From Neisseria dumasiana (GTDB lineage Bacteria; Pseudomonadota; Gammaproteobacteria; Burkholderiales; Neisseriaceae), in NCBI RefSeq assembly GCF_022870885.1, contig NZ_CP091509.1, positions 1,302,001 through 1,366,000 of the forward strand: a stretch of 64,000 nt of DNA. The letters are read 5' to 3'. Below the pieces are notes generated by a model that searched no databases, was not told where the DNA came from, and was given only the letters and a program-made list of their open reading frames with translations. The position numbers and the translations under genes were made by a program. Position 1 is the stretch's first letter. Every line of letters begins with the position of its first letter. Positions 18,955 through 28,186 of the stretch are shown here, one piece after another.

Positions 18955-19518
18955 ATGAAAACTTTTAAAGTATTTAATTCATTATATTTATTTTTATCTT
19001 TGTTTTATATAAGTGCATGTTCTACAAATAAGATGGACAAATCTTATCCTAATCAAAAAATCGAAAATCCAAAACCTAGATTTGAACATTCTAAATTTTT
19101 CTTAAATGGAGTTGGTGATATTCATATTGGGGATACATTTAATAAAAAATCTTTTGTAAAAGCTGAGGAAGAAATTGAAGGATGTTTTCATGCTGAAAAT
19201 AAGGAATATCCAGATTTTTCTTTTAAATTTATAGATAATAAATTAGTAGAAATAGAATCGTATTCAAAAAATCAAGTCATTTCACCGTATGGGATAAAAA
19301 TAGGAGATATGCCGAAATTAATATATCAAAAACATAAAGGAGAAAAAGAAGAAATAATGAATCATCCTTATGGTGATGAAAATGATAAAGTTATTTTTTA
19401 TTGGTACAAAGTTAATGATGAAGATTTAGGTATTAAATATGTTATTATGAACAACAAAGTAGAGAGTATTAGTGTGGGTAAAAAAGAACAATTACCTTAT
19501 ATGGAAGGTTGTTTGTAA
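18955..19518 (+). CDS. Immunity-like lipoprotein (intact copy of the array)
   Basis: 187 residues with a lipobox YISAC (Cys22). Core motifs GIKIGDMPKLIYQKHKG near 120 and LGIKYVIMNNKVESISVG near 160, ending in MEGCL, match the frameshifted copy upstream and the remnant downstream. Related small lipoproteins ending in EGC are common beside toxins in Gram-negative bacteria, where they are usually unnamed. AT-rich like the rest of the island. It may protect against an effector no longer encoded here. The exact role is inference. Confidence 0.6.
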   Translation: MKTFKVFNSLYLFLSLFYISACSTNKMDKSYPNQKIENPKPRFEHSKFFLNGVGDIHIGDTFNKKSFVKAEEEIEGCFHAENKEYPDFSFKFIDNKLVEIESYSKNQVISPYGIKIGDMPKLIYQKHKGEKEEIMNHPYGDENDKVIFYWYKVNDEDLGIKYVIMNNKVESISVGKKEQLPYMEGCL

Positions 19519-19529
19519 TTTAGGATCTA

Positions 19530-19757
19530 ATTTACAGATAATCAAGAGTTGAAGAAATATATTGATACATTGATGATATTTTGAAGCTAAAGGTAATTTA
19601 CATAAAAATGTAAGTTACATGGTTCAAGATAATATTGTCACAGATGTTAGAATATCTGAAAGCAATGTTGTCCTACCTTATGGTGTGAAGTGATATAGTT
19701 ACTTCTATTTCTATCGGTCTCAAAGATTCTCTATTGTTGATGGAAGGCTGCGCTTAA
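19530..19757 (+). pseudogene. Decayed third immunity-like copy
   Basis: Short pieces in different frames match the family: NLHKNVSYMVQDNIV parallels KLHKKVSYMIDEDIV of copy 1, and VTSISIGLKDSLLLMEGCA, ending at 19757, parallels the end of the intact copy. A stop and a large internal deletion lie between the pieces, so nothing functional remains. Confidence 0.65.
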
Positions 19758-19774
19758 TTGATCTCTATATGTTG

Positions 19775-19805
19775 ATGCCGTCTGAAAGTATATTTCAGAC
19801 GGCAT
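19775..19805. terminator. DUS-pair terminator at the end of the VgrG island (ATGCCGTCTGAA dialect)
   Basis: Inverted pair of the rarer AT-type DUS (left arm from 19775, right arm to 19805) with a short A/T loop; it marks the right boundary of the AT-rich island. Confidence 0.8.
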
Positions 19806-19925
19806 TTATTTGTAGTAGATATATAGAAGAAAGTTTTTTAATGCAGAGTTCAATATTTTTACTTTAGCGGTTTGAAAAGCAAAATCACCAAACACGATGA
19901 TAAGCGGATTTTGCTTCCAAATACC

Positions 19926-21017
19926 TTATACATTGAACAAGAAATGAATCACATCGCCATCCTGCACCACATATTCCTTGCCTTCCGCACGCATTTTGCC
20001 GGCTTCTTTGGCTTTGGCTTCGCCGCCTAAGGTAACGAAATCGTCGTAAGAAATCACTTGGGCGCGGATGAAGCCGCGTTCGAAATCGGTGTGGATCACG
20101 CCGGCGGCTTGCGGGGCGGTGTCTCCTTTGCGGATGGTCCAAGCGCGGACTTCTTTTACGCCGGCGGTGAAGTAGGTTTGCAGGCCGAGCAGGTCGTAGC
20201 CGGCGCGAATTAGGCGGTTGAGGCCGGGTTCTTCCAAGCCCATTTCGGCGAGGAATTCGGCTTTTTCTTCGTCTTCGAGTTCGGCGATTTCGCTTTCCAA
20301 TGCGGCGCACACGGCGACTACGGGCGCGTTTTCTTTGGCAGCCAATTCTTTCAGGCGGTCTAAGTGCGGGTTGTTTTCAAAACCGTCTTCCGCTACGTTG
20401 CCCACATACATGGCGGGTTTGGCGGTGAGCAGGAACAAGGGGCGCAGCATGGCAAGTTCTTCTGCATCAAGGCCGAACGAGCGCACGGGTTTGCCTTCGT
20501 TGAGATGGGGCAGCAGTTTTTCGCACAGGGCAACGAGTTTTTGTGCGTCTTTATCGCCTGATTTGGCGCGTTTTCCTTCACGGGTGATGGCTTTTTCTAC
20601 GCTGGCAAGGTCGGCCAGAGCCAGCTCGGTACCGATGGTTTCGATGTCGGCAATGGGATCGACTTTGCCGGAAACGTGCACGATATTGTCGTCGTCGAAG
20701 CAGCGAACCACGTTCACAATAGCATCGGTTTCGCGGATGTTGGCGAGAAACTGGTTGCCCAAGCCTTCACCTTTGCTCGCGCCTGCTACCAAGCCTGCGA
20801 TATCGACAAACTCGACGATGGCAGGCTGCATTTTTTGCGGATTAACGATTTTAGCCAGCTCGGCCATGCGCGGATCGGGCACTTCGACGATGCCGACGTT
20901 GGGTTCAATCGTACAGAAGGGATAGTTGGCCGCTTCGATACCGGATTGGGTTAAGGCGTTGAACAAGGTGGATTTGCCGACGTTGGGCAGGCCGACGATG
21001 CCGCATTTTAAGCTCAT
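19926..21017 (-). CDS. ychF: Ribosome-binding ATPase YchF (Obg/OLA1 family)
   Basis: 363 residues, full length. P-loop [15 protein letters not shown] at 8-22, switch [18 protein letters not shown] near 70, a coiled region in the middle and a C-terminal TGS domain ([24 protein letters not shown]). The family binds ribosomes, hydrolyses ATP rather than GTP and affects stress responses. ATG at 21017 follows the ribosome site AGGAAACC. Monocistronic by position. Confidence 0.97.
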   Translation of the reverse strand: MSLKCGIVGLPNVGKSTLFNALTQSGIEAANYPFCTIEPNVGIVEVPDPRMAELAKIVNPQKMQPAIVEFVDIAGLVAGASKGEGLGNQFLANIRETDAIVNVVRCFDDDNIVHVSGKVDPIADIETIGTELALADLASVEKAITREGKRAKSGDKDAQKLVALCEKLLPHLNEGKPVRSFGLDAEELAMLRPLFLLTAKPAMYVGNVAEDGFENNPHLDRLKELAAKENAPVVAVCAALESEIAELEDEEKAEFLAEMGLEEPGLNRLIRAGYDLLGLQTYFTAGVKEVRAWTIRKGDTAPQAAGVIHTDFERGFIRAQVISYDDFVTLGGEAKAKEAGKMRAEGKEYVVQDGDVIHFLFNV

Positions 21018-21375
21018 GGGGTTTCCTGAAATTGCTGAATATAATAAACGGGCGATTTTACCATATTTCAGACGGCCTCAAGCCGCTATCTTTGATAGGT
21101 TTTTAGGTGGAATAGGGTAACGCTTCGGCATCATGTACCGCAAATTCCGCTATATCCTGTCGGTCTGATTCGGTTTGCCAAAAGTGCCGGTACTGAGCCA
21201 TCTGAAAGCGGTGTGCTTAAACCTGTTTCAAACAGCCAAGAGGCTTATTGTGGCTGTTGCTGTCTAAAAGGCATCCGAATACGGATTTTAAAAGCTGCCG
21301 TTTGAATCTGATCGTTTTGAAAAAAGAAAAAGTATTCCCGCCGCAGCGGGAATATTGACGGATGATTGAATCTGT
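21018..21375. other. Spacer between apaH and ychF
   Basis: About 360 bp without a gene. It contains single DUS copies and should carry the minus-strand ychF promoter and the apaH terminator. No long repeat recognised. Confidence 0.4.
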
Positions 21376-22203
21376 TCACAAAGCCGTTGCCCAATGCAGT
21401 TTGCTTTGGGAAGAGACTTGGGTAACTTCGTTGGTATCTAAATTAATGGCGGTAAGTTGTCCTCCCCACAGCGCGCCGGTGTCGAGCGAGATGACGCGGT
21501 AGTTGTTGAGATAGCCGAGTGCCGACCAATGGCCGAATACGATGGTATGGCTCAAGTGTTGGCGTTCGGGTGCTTCAAACCACGGGCGCAGGTCGTCGGG
21601 CATGTCTTTAAGCCCGCCTTTGAAATCATAGTCGAGCTTGTTTTTGAAGGTGAGCGCACGCATACGGGTAAAGACGTTGGTGATCATGCGCAGGCGGTCG
21701 TAGCCGGTGAGGCTGTTTTTCCATTTTTTAGGCTTGTCGCCGTACATGTTGAGAAAATAGTCTTTGGCGCGGTCGCTTTTCAATTCGGTTTCAACTTCGA
21801 GCGCGAGGCTTTCGGCTTTGTCGATGTCCCATTTGGGCAGCAGCCCGGCGTGCACCAAAACATGCTTGTCGCCGCGGATCAAGAGCGGTTGGGCGCGCAC
21901 CCAATCAAGCATTTTGCGGTTGTCGGGGTGTTCGAGAATCGGTGCGATGGTGTCTCCGCGTCTGATTTTGCCGAAGCCGTAAGATACGGCCAGCATGTGC
22001 AGGTCGTGGTTGCCGAGCACGGTGCGGATGCTGCTTTCGTGCTTCATCACAAATTGCAGGGCTTCGAGCGACTGCGAGCCGCGGTTGACGATGTCGCCCG
22101 TGAGCCACAGTGTGTCGGTGCCGTGGTTAAAGCCTATTTTGGCGAGCAGGGCGTTGAGTTCGGCAAAGCAGCCTTGAATATCGCCGATTGCATAATGTGC
22201 CAT
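21376..22203 (-). CDS. apaH: Bis(5'-nucleosyl)-tetraphosphatase, symmetrical (ApaH)
   Basis: 275 residues. Cleaves diadenosine tetraphosphate to two ADP and removes Np4 caps from RNA. Metallophosphatase motifs: GDIQG at 7-11, GDIVNRG near 40, GNHD near 67 and a later histidine in VHAGLLP. The start is the ATG at 22203 (MAHYAIGDIQG), which matches family length; an upstream in-frame extension to 22302 crosses a DUS and the MITE and is rejected. Confidence 0.95.
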   Translation of the reverse strand: MAHYAIGDIQGCFAELNALLAKIGFNHGTDTLWLTGDIVNRGSQSLEALQFVMKHESSIRTVLGNHDLHMLAVSYGFGKIRRGDTIAPILEHPDNRKMLDWVRAQPLLIRGDKHVLVHAGLLPKWDIDKAESLALEVETELKSDRAKDYFLNMYGDKPKKWKNSLTGYDRLRMITNVFTRMRALTFKNKLDYDFKGGLKDMPDDLRPWFEAPERQHLSHTIVFGHWSALGYLNNYRVISLDTGALWGGQLTAINLDTNEVTQVSSQSKLHWATAL

Positions 22204-22239
22204 GTGTGTGAATCCGTGTGGTTGGATGAGGTGTGTGAG

Positions 22240-22265
22240 GCCGTCTGAAAATGTGTTCAGACGGC
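22240..22265. terminator. DUS-pair hairpin between ridA and apaH
   Basis: 10-bp perfect stem of inverted DUS (22240-22249 with 22256-22265). Confidence 0.65.
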
Positions 22266-22280
22266 ATATCTTATCATTAT

Positions 22281-22421
22281 GAGACCTTTGCAAAACCCTC
22301 ATCTGTGGCGCATTTCTGCGTTGTGCGCTGCTCGCTCGTTTGCCTATCTAATGATATGTCTGCACTCGTTGCGCTGCTACGCCTTGAACTGCATCCACAT
22401 CTGAGAGTTTGCAAAGGTCTC
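22281..22421. mobile_element. MITE-like element, copy A (141 bp)
   Basis: Ends are inverted GAGACCTTTGCAAA repeats, and the 5-bp sequence ATTAT is repeated directly on both sides as a target duplication. The reverse complement of the interior (GATGCAGTTCAA, GCAGAAATGCGCCACAGATG) matches copy B at 31.7 kb. No coding capacity. The ends recall neisserial IS5/IS1106-type elements, but that assignment is from memory. Confidence 0.8.
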
Positions 22422-22434
22422 ATTATATTTTAAA

Positions 22435-22824
22435 TCAGCTGTTTAGTACCAATACGGCTTCCGCTTCCACCTGTACGCCTTTGGGCAGGCCGGCAACTTC
22501 GACGGCGGCGCGGGCGGGGAAGGGTTGGCTGAAGTATTCGGCCATTACTTCGTTGAATACGGCGAAGTTGCCCAAGTCGGTAAGGTAGGCGTTGACTTTG
22601 ACGATGTCGTCCAAAGAACCGCCCGCCGCTTGCGCCACGGCTTGCAGGTTTTTAAACACTTGGTGCGCTTCGGCGCGGAAATCGCCGTTGCCGACTACGG
22701 TCATGGTGGCGGGGTCGAGTGGGATTTGGCCGCTCATGTAAACAGTGTTGCCCGCGCGCACGGCTTGGCTGTATGCGCCGATGGCGGCGGGGGCGTTGTC
22801 GGTGTAGATAATGGTTTTAGCCAT
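22435..22824 (-). CDS. ridA: RidA family reactive intermediate/imine deaminase
   Basis: 129 residues, typical size. Hydrolyses reactive 2-aminoacrylate-type enamines and imines formed by PLP enzymes. Motifs: [21 protein letters not shown] at the start, the catalytic arginine in [13 protein letters not shown] near 105 and the terminal VQVEAEAVL. Its start overlaps the end of the upstream membrane-protein gene by 8 bp, and its ribosome site lies inside that gene, so translation may be coupled. Confidence 0.95.
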   Translation of the reverse strand: MAKTIIYTDNAPAAIGAYSQAVRAGNTVYMSGQIPLDPATMTVVGNGDFRAEAHQVFKNLQAVAQAAGGSLDDIVKVNAYLTDLGNFAVFNEVMAEYFSQPFPARAAVEVAGLPKGVQVEAEAVLVLNS

Positions 22825-23461
22825 GTGGAGATTCCTTTTCTTCAGAAGATTGTTCAGGTTCGGATTTTGTAGTATCGGTTTGATTATTTTCAGTAGTGTT
22901 CTCCGCTTGTTCGTTTTTTGATTCGGATTTGTTAAAACGAGTCTTAAAATTAGTTAAATGGGTACGAATTCGATTCAAAAATCCAGGTTCTTCACGATAA
23001 GAAAGTATAAATCCAGCTAAAGAGCCAATAGCAATAATTTCTAACAATTTACTAATAAATTTTAGAAGTTGATCCCAAAATTCATTGTTATTATTTTTTA
23101 GAGAATCTTCAATTGTGATATGAAGCCCAATGAGAAATAATAAGGCAAAAGTTGTCCTGATCAAATTATTAAAATTTTTTTTAAGGTCTATTGCAATTAT
23201 TCCTATTCCAATAATAGCTAACGCAAGTATAAATGCTATGAAATGGAAACCTATAAGTTCTAAAAGAGATCTATATGGAGGCTGATTTTTAAGATCTTGA
23301 ATAGCAATAGGTGCAAGACAATAAAAAAGAATGGACCCCAAAAGTATACATATAAATAAATTTCCCCAAGTTTCTCTCCTCGAAAAAAATTTTTTATTAC
23401 ATAGGTAGAGTAAAAAAGAAATTATCAATATGATAATAATAGTGATAACATCGTTGTTCAT
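22817..23461 (-). CDS. AT-rich multi-pass membrane protein of unknown function
   Basis: 214 residues, not recognised. Four to five hydrophobic segments are visible (about 4-20, 35-52, 69-90, 105-115, 138-152), followed by a charged tail rich in Glu, Asn, Thr and Ser. Base composition is much more AT-rich than the neighbours ridA and ribF, and no DUS occurs inside, both signs of recent acquisition. The last 8 bp overlap ridA. No toxin or phage motif was seen. Confidence 0.6.
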   Translation of the reverse strand: MNNDVITIIIILIISFLLYLCNKKFFSRRETWGNLFICILLGSILFYCLAPIAIQDLKNQPPYRSLLELIGFHFIAFILALAIIGIGIIAIDLKKNFNNLIRTTFALLFLIGLHITIEDSLKNNNNEFWDQLLKFISKLLEIIAIGSLAGFILSYREEPGFLNRIRTHLTNFKTRFNKSESKNEQAENTTENNQTDTTKSEPEQSSEEKESPHG

Positions 23462-23521
23462 ATTAAAAATTCTCCTGTATTTTTCAAGAGCTTCATATTT
23501 TATAAATTAAAGAGAAACGAA

Positions 23522-24451
23522 TCAACCAATTACCCAATTCCTCGCCGCATCCATATCCGCCCAAATCTGTTTTTTCAAATCGTCGATGTTGTCGAACTTG
23601 GCTTCGTCGCGTAGTTTGTGCAGAAAGCGCACGCGGATGCGTTGGCCGTATAAATCGCCGTTGAAGTCGAACAAATGCACTTCGAGCTTTTGGCGGCGGG
23701 TTGCGGATACGGTGGGGTTGAAGCCAAAGCTGGCTACGCCGCGGCGGGTGCCGAAGCTGCCTTCCGCTTCAACTACAAACACGCCGTTGAGGGCGTAGTG
23801 GTGTTGGGGAAGCTGCACGTTGGCGGTGGGGCAGCCGATGGTGCGGCCGAGCTTGGCACCGTGTTTGACTTTGCCGCTGAGGGTGTAGGGGTGGCCGAGC
23901 AGTTTGCGGGCGTATTCCAAGAGGCCGTCTGAAAGGGCTTTGCGGATGGCGGTGCTGCTGGCGCGGATGTTTTCCACCAGCACGGAGGGGGTGCGCTCGG
24001 TAACCATGTCGGGCTGGCTTTGCAGCAGGGCGAAATCGCCTTCGCGCCCTGTGCCGAAGCGGAAATCGTCGCCGATGAGCAGGTATTTGGTGTTGAGGGT
24101 TTCGCGCAGCAGGCGGCTGATGAAGGTTTGGGCGTTGATGTCGGCAAAGGCTTGGTTGAAACGCAGCACCCACACGGCATCGACGCAGCCGGTTTCGCGC
24201 AGCAGGTGCAGTTTGCTGCGCAGCGGGCTGAGGCGGTAGGGCAGTTCGCGTCCTTGTTTGCGGGCGAAAAATTCTTGCGGCTGCGGCTCGAAAATCACGG
24301 CAACCACGGGCAGGCCGCGGCTTTGCGCTTCTTGTTTGAGCCGTTGCAGAATGTGGCGGTGGCCGAGATGCACGCCGTCGAAATTGCCGATGGTCACGGC
24401 GGAGCCTTGGGGAAAGTCGGGGCGGCTGCCCAAACCGAACCAGATTTTCAT
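23522..24451 (-). CDS. ribF: Bifunctional riboflavin kinase / FAD synthetase RibF
   Basis: 309 residues. Makes FMN from riboflavin and then FAD. N-terminal adenylyltransferase part has VTIGNFDGVHLGHRH near 20-34 and later LIGDDFRFG; C-terminal kinase part has GHPYTLSGKVKHGAKLGRTIG and GCPTANVQ near 190-215. ATG at 24451 (MKIWFG) gives normal length; a 30-residue upstream extension is unlikely. Confidence 0.95.
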   Translation of the reverse strand: MKIWFGLGSRPDFPQGSAVTIGNFDGVHLGHRHILQRLKQEAQSRGLPVVAVIFEPQPQEFFARKQGRELPYRLSPLRSKLHLLRETGCVDAVWVLRFNQAFADINAQTFISRLLRETLNTKYLLIGDDFRFGTGREGDFALLQSQPDMVTERTPSVLVENIRASSTAIRKALSDGLLEYARKLLGHPYTLSGKVKHGAKLGRTIGCPTANVQLPQHHYALNGVFVVEAEGSFGTRRGVASFGFNPTVSATRRQKLEVHLFDFNGDLYGQRIRVRFLHKLRDEAKFDNIDDLKKQIWADMDAARNWVIG

Positions 24452-24637
24452 GGGTAATGTCTGCGTGTGAAAAAACGGAGTATTGTAAGCCGAATCGGCG
24501 GCGGGGGGAATGCTGCGGTTAATAGCTTTTTTTGATTGCACATGTCGTGATATTCGGCTTTGGGCCGAGTATGACGTATGTGGTTTGTTTCGGTTGGTTT
24601 ACTATATGGATGTAGTGGTTTGGCAGGGAATGGTGTG

Positions 24638-24701
24638 AGGCCGTCTGAAAGCGGGCAAAGTGGGCTTTGCTAGGGCGCACAAGTTCGCTTTCAGACGGCC
24701 T
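24638..24701. terminator. DUS-pair hairpin with long loop after the LURP-one gene
   Basis: 15-bp perfect inverted arms (24638-24652 with 24687-24701) around a 34-nt loop; downstream of the minus-strand gene at 24710. Confidence 0.6.
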
Positions 24702-24709
24702 CAAACAGC

Positions 24710-25306
24710 TTAGCCGTCGCCACGTTCCAGCAGCATCAACAGCATGGCGGCGTTTAGCACCAACACATCGTCTTCCGCCGGAGCTTGGGCGGTCTTTTCC
24801 AAGCTGAATTTGCGTTCGAAAAACGAGGCGTTTTTTTTGAGGAGGTAAGTTTCGTGTCCGTCGGGCGTGGCGATAGTGTAGGTCGGGTTGAGAAAATAGC
24901 CGGTAAGCATGCCGATAAAGGGAATTTCGCCGACGATGCCGTCCACCACGGCTATCCACGGGTTGGCTTCGTGCAGGGTGTAGCGCTGATTGCCCGCTGC
25001 ATCGCTGAGAGTATAGCTGGTTTTCCACAATGATTTCATGCCGCTGCGTTTGATGCTGCCGATGGTTCGGCCCGCCGCGTCGCGCACGGTGTAGTTGGCG
25101 TTGAAGTCGATAATACGGTCGGCATCGATGGTGTAGAGTCTCTCGTTGCGGCTGCCGTCGCGGAAAATTTCGATGGATTCTTTAATCTTAAAAATCTTCT
25201 GGCGCGTGTAGGCTACTTCTCTACCTTGTGCATCGAACACGGTAAAGTCGTTGGACGGGGTAAAGATTTTGAAGGTGAAGTTAAGGGGGAATTGAAGGTT
25301 TTGCAT
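24710..25306 (-). CDS. LURP-one-related (tubby-like) family protein
   Basis: 198 residues matching the LOR fold: repeated beta segments with the pattern FTVFDAQGREVAYTRQKIF, YTVRDAAGRTIGSIKR and YTLSDAAGNQRYTLHEANP. These 12-stranded barrels resemble tubby and scramblase proteins; in bacteria the function is unknown. No signal peptide; one hydrophobic patch near 122-140 (VDGIVGEIPFIGMLTGYFL) could touch a membrane. Single gene flanked by DUS hairpins. Confidence 0.8.
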   Translation of the reverse strand: MQNLQFPLNFTFKIFTPSNDFTVFDAQGREVAYTRQKIFKIKESIEIFRDGSRNERLYTIDADRIIDFNANYTVRDAAGRTIGSIKRSGMKSLWKTSYTLSDAAGNQRYTLHEANPWIAVVDGIVGEIPFIGMLTGYFLNPTYTIATPDGHETYLLKKNASFFERKFSLEKTAQAPAEDDVLVLNAAMLLMLLERGDG

Positions 25307-25380
25307 GTGTTGTTTCGAGGAATCAAGAGGTTGCCGATTATAGCAAATTTTGATTCGTTATGACGGAGTTGTGTTTGAAG

Positions 25381-25420
25381 AGGCCGTCTGAAAACCAGCT
25401 TTGCGGGTTTCAGACGGCCT
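25381..25420. terminator. DUS-pair terminator
   Basis: 13-bp perfect stem (25381-25393 with 25408-25420) between the small membrane protein gene and the LURP-one gene. Confidence 0.75.
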
Positions 25421-25493
25421 TCCTTATATTTAAGCAAACAGCCCGCTTAATGTGCGGGCTGCCGGGAAAGCTGTATGTTTTCAGACGGCCTGA

Positions 25494-25652
25494 TCAGCCT
25501 TTTTTGAGGTGGAGAACAAAGGCTACTACTGCGGCCACGGCAAAGAAATAGCCTAAGTAAGGCGTGCTGTTCGGCTTATGGACAACCACAAAATTGATAA
25601 CTGAAAGCACTACAAATACGATGGAAAGTTTTAAATAGTATCCTTTTTTCAT
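25494..25652 (-). CDS. 52-residue small membrane protein
   Basis: A short open frame beginning MKKGYYLKLSIVFVVLSVIN and ending in HLKKG. Two hydrophobic segments (about 8-24 and 33-48) are joined by a short loop HKPNSTP, with lysines at both ends: a helical hairpin with positive ends inside. AGAAAGG lies 7 bp before the ATG. A DUS ends just after the stop, as for real genes here. No family recognised. Confidence 0.6.
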   Translation of the reverse strand: MKKGYYLKLSIVFVVLSVINFVVVHKPNSTPYLGYFFAVAAVVAFVLHLKKG

Positions 25653-25822
25653 TTTCAGCCTTTCTTTTATTGGATGAAAAACATTTCAATATAGGATGCC
25701 GCAGCAGCGTTGTTATCTTGAGCTTCACGGCAAGCCTGCATGTGAAGACAGCTTTTGCCGATAAAGGTTCTTATGCTGTTGATATTTTTATGGGATTTCA
25801 GAAAAAAGGCCGTCTGAAAATT

Positions 25823-26226
<404 letters not shown>

Positions 26227-26262
26227 TTTTTTTTCAGACGGCCTGATTAAAGGGTGCGGCGG

Positions 26263-26646
26263 TTATTTGGCTATGGGCGTCGCTTGATAGAAAGCCAGTT
26301 TCAACTCGCCGTTTTCGATTTCCCAAACCGACACGGCGCGGTTGTTGAGCTTTCTGGGCTGCCCGTCCACCAATATATCGGCTTGGAAATCGGCGCGCAC
26401 CAAAATGGCCGTGCCCAGATGCCGGATTTCGTGAATGGGGTAATGAATGGCTTTGTAAACGTAAAAGCCGGAATGCAGCTTGCCCATTAAAGCATCCAAA
26501 TCGTCTACGGTGCCGCTGGTATGCACATAACAGAGGTTGGGGCTGCACATGGCGGCAAATTCTTCGTAACGTTGGTTGATCAGGCAATCGGCTCTTTGCT
26601 GTTCGGCGGCGCGGACGGCTTCCTGCCAATTTTGTTCTGTGTTCAT
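26263..26646 (-). CDS. NTF2-like / DUF4440 family protein
   Basis: 127 residues of the cone-shaped NTF2/SnoaL fold: N-terminal helix with AEQQRADCLINQRYEEFAAM, then SPNLCYVHTSGTVDDLDALM, and the C-terminal strands NNRAVSVWEIENGELKLAFYQATP. Members are small ligand-binding or isomerase-like proteins; the substrate cannot be told. ATG at 26646 is preferred, with AGGAGAAAG 5-6 bp upstream, over a TTG one codon earlier. Confidence 0.75.
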   Translation of the reverse strand: MNTEQNWQEAVRAAEQQRADCLINQRYEEFAAMCSPNLCYVHTSGTVDDLDALMGKLHSGFYVYKAIHYPIHEIRHLGTAILVRADFQADILVDGQPRKLNNRAVSVWEIENGELKLAFYQATPIAK

Positions 26647-26849
26647 CAATCTTTCTCCTGTTCGGTTTGCGTTGTTGATTATTTTGCTGCCGTTGCATCT
26701 TAATTCTAATTTGTGCGTTTTATTGTTCTAAATTCCAAAACATTGTATTTGCCCGCAGCATGACTACAGTTGGGTTCAAACAGAATAGAATAATGACGGA
26801 CTCTACCTTACGGTAAGGATTAGATTTATTTTCAACAAGGCAAACCACC

Positions 26850-27509
26850 ATGATAGACAAAACAACCCGTTCTCTGGAGGATGTGCTGGCTCAAATTTCA
26901 GACGGCGCCCGTATTATGATCGGCGGTTTCGGTACGGCAGGGCAGCCTGCCGGATTGATCGACGGCCTGATTGAAACGGGAGCGAAAGATTTGGTCATCA
27001 TCAACAACAATGCAGGCAATGGCGATTACGGTTTGGCCAAACTGCTGAAAACCGGTGCGGTGCGCAAAATCATCTGCTCTTTTCCGCGCCAATCCGATTC
27101 TTGGGTTTTCGACGAGCTTTACCGCGCCGGAAAAATCGAGCTGGAACTGGTGCCGCAAGGCAACCTTGCCTGCCGCATTCAGGCGGCGGGCATGGGGTTG
27201 GGCGCGGTGTTTACGCCTACCGGCTACGGCACGCTGTTGGCGGAAGGTAAAGAAACCCGCCATATCGACGGCAAAGATTATGTGCTCGAGTATCCCATCA
27301 AAGCGGATTTTGCGCTGATTAAAGCTTTCAAAGGCGACCGCTGGGGTAATTTGGTTTACCGTAAATCGGCGCGTAATTTCGGCCCGATTATGGCGGCGGC
27401 AGCCGATGTAACCATTGCCGAAGTGTCGGAAATCGTTGAATTGGGGGCTTTGGACCCCGAACACATCATCACACCGGGAATTTTTGTCCGGCACGTCGTT
27501 AAAATTTGA
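26850..27509 (+). CDS. pcaI: 3-oxoadipate CoA-transferase subunit A
   Basis: 219 residues. With PcaJ it moves CoA from succinyl-CoA to 3-oxoadipate. Motifs GGFGTAGQPAGLIDGLIETG near 30-50, NNNAGNGDYGLA, CSFPRQSDSWVFDELYRAG and FTPTGYGTLLAEGKETR are far closer to PcaI than to E. coli AtoD. Ends LGALDPEHIITPGIFV. The order pcaI, pcaJ, pcaF with tight spacing makes one operon. An acetoacetate-type activity (ScoA) is the alternative. Confidence 0.85.
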   Translation: MIDKTTRSLEDVLAQISDGARIMIGGFGTAGQPAGLIDGLIETGAKDLVIINNNAGNGDYGLAKLLKTGAVRKIICSFPRQSDSWVFDELYRAGKIELELVPQGNLACRIQAAGMGLGAVFTPTGYGTLLAEGKETRHIDGKDYVLEYPIKADFALIKAFKGDRWGNLVYRKSARNFGPIMAAAADVTIAEVSEIVELGALDPEHIITPGIFVRHVVKI

Positions 27510-27523
27510 TAAGGAGAGCAGCG

Positions 27524-28186
27524 GTGAACTACCAAAAACTCAACCGTGAACAAATCGCCATGCGCGTTGCCGCAGATATTCCCGACGGTGCTTACGTTAA
27601 TCTCGGCATCGGGTTGCCGACCAAAATTGCGGCTTATCTGCCCGAAGACAAAGAAATCTTTCTGCATTCCGAAAACGGCCTGCTGGCATTCGGCCCGCCG
27701 CCCGCTCCCGGCGAAGAAGACCCCGATTTGATTAACGCGGGTAAAGAATACGTTACGCTGCAAACCGGCGGATGCTACTTCCACCACGGCGACTCTTTCG
27801 CCATGATGCGCGGCGGCCATCTCGATATTTGCGTATTGGGTGCGTTTCAAGTGTCGGCCAATGGAGATTTGGCCAACTGGCACACCGGTGCGCCCGATGC
27901 CATTCCGGCGGTAGGCGGTGCAATGGACTTGGCCGTCGGTGCCAAAAAAGTGTGGGTAACGATGGAGCATACAAGCAAGCAGGGCGAGCCTAAAATTGTG
28001 CAAAACCTCACTTATCCGGCAACCGGCCTGCATTGCGTTAACCGCATCTACACCGATTTATGCGTTATCGATTTGGACGGAGAGGGTTTGCGCGTGATTG
28101 AAAAAGTCGACGGCTTGGACTTTGACGAACTGCAAAAACTGACCGATGCCCCCTTAATCGACGCCACAGCAGGAGCAAAGAAATGA
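27524..28186 (+). CDS. pcaJ: 3-oxoadipate CoA-transferase subunit B
   Basis: 220 residues. Contains the catalytic glutamate in HSENGLLAFGPPPAPGEE near 48-65 and the PcaJ-like segments TGGCYFHHGDSFAMMRGGHLD and FQVSANGDLANWHTG. GTG at 27524 is chosen because AAGGAGAGCAGC precedes it; the start lies 14 bp after pcaI. The stop overlaps the pcaF start (ATGA). Confidence 0.87.
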   Translation: MNYQKLNREQIAMRVAADIPDGAYVNLGIGLPTKIAAYLPEDKEIFLHSENGLLAFGPPPAPGEEDPDLINAGKEYVTLQTGGCYFHHGDSFAMMRGGHLDICVLGAFQVSANGDLANWHTGAPDAIPAVGGAMDLAVGAKKVWVTMEHTSKQGEPKIVQNLTYPATGLHCVNRIYTDLCVIDLDGEGLRVIEKVDGLDFDELQKLTDAPLIDATAGAKK

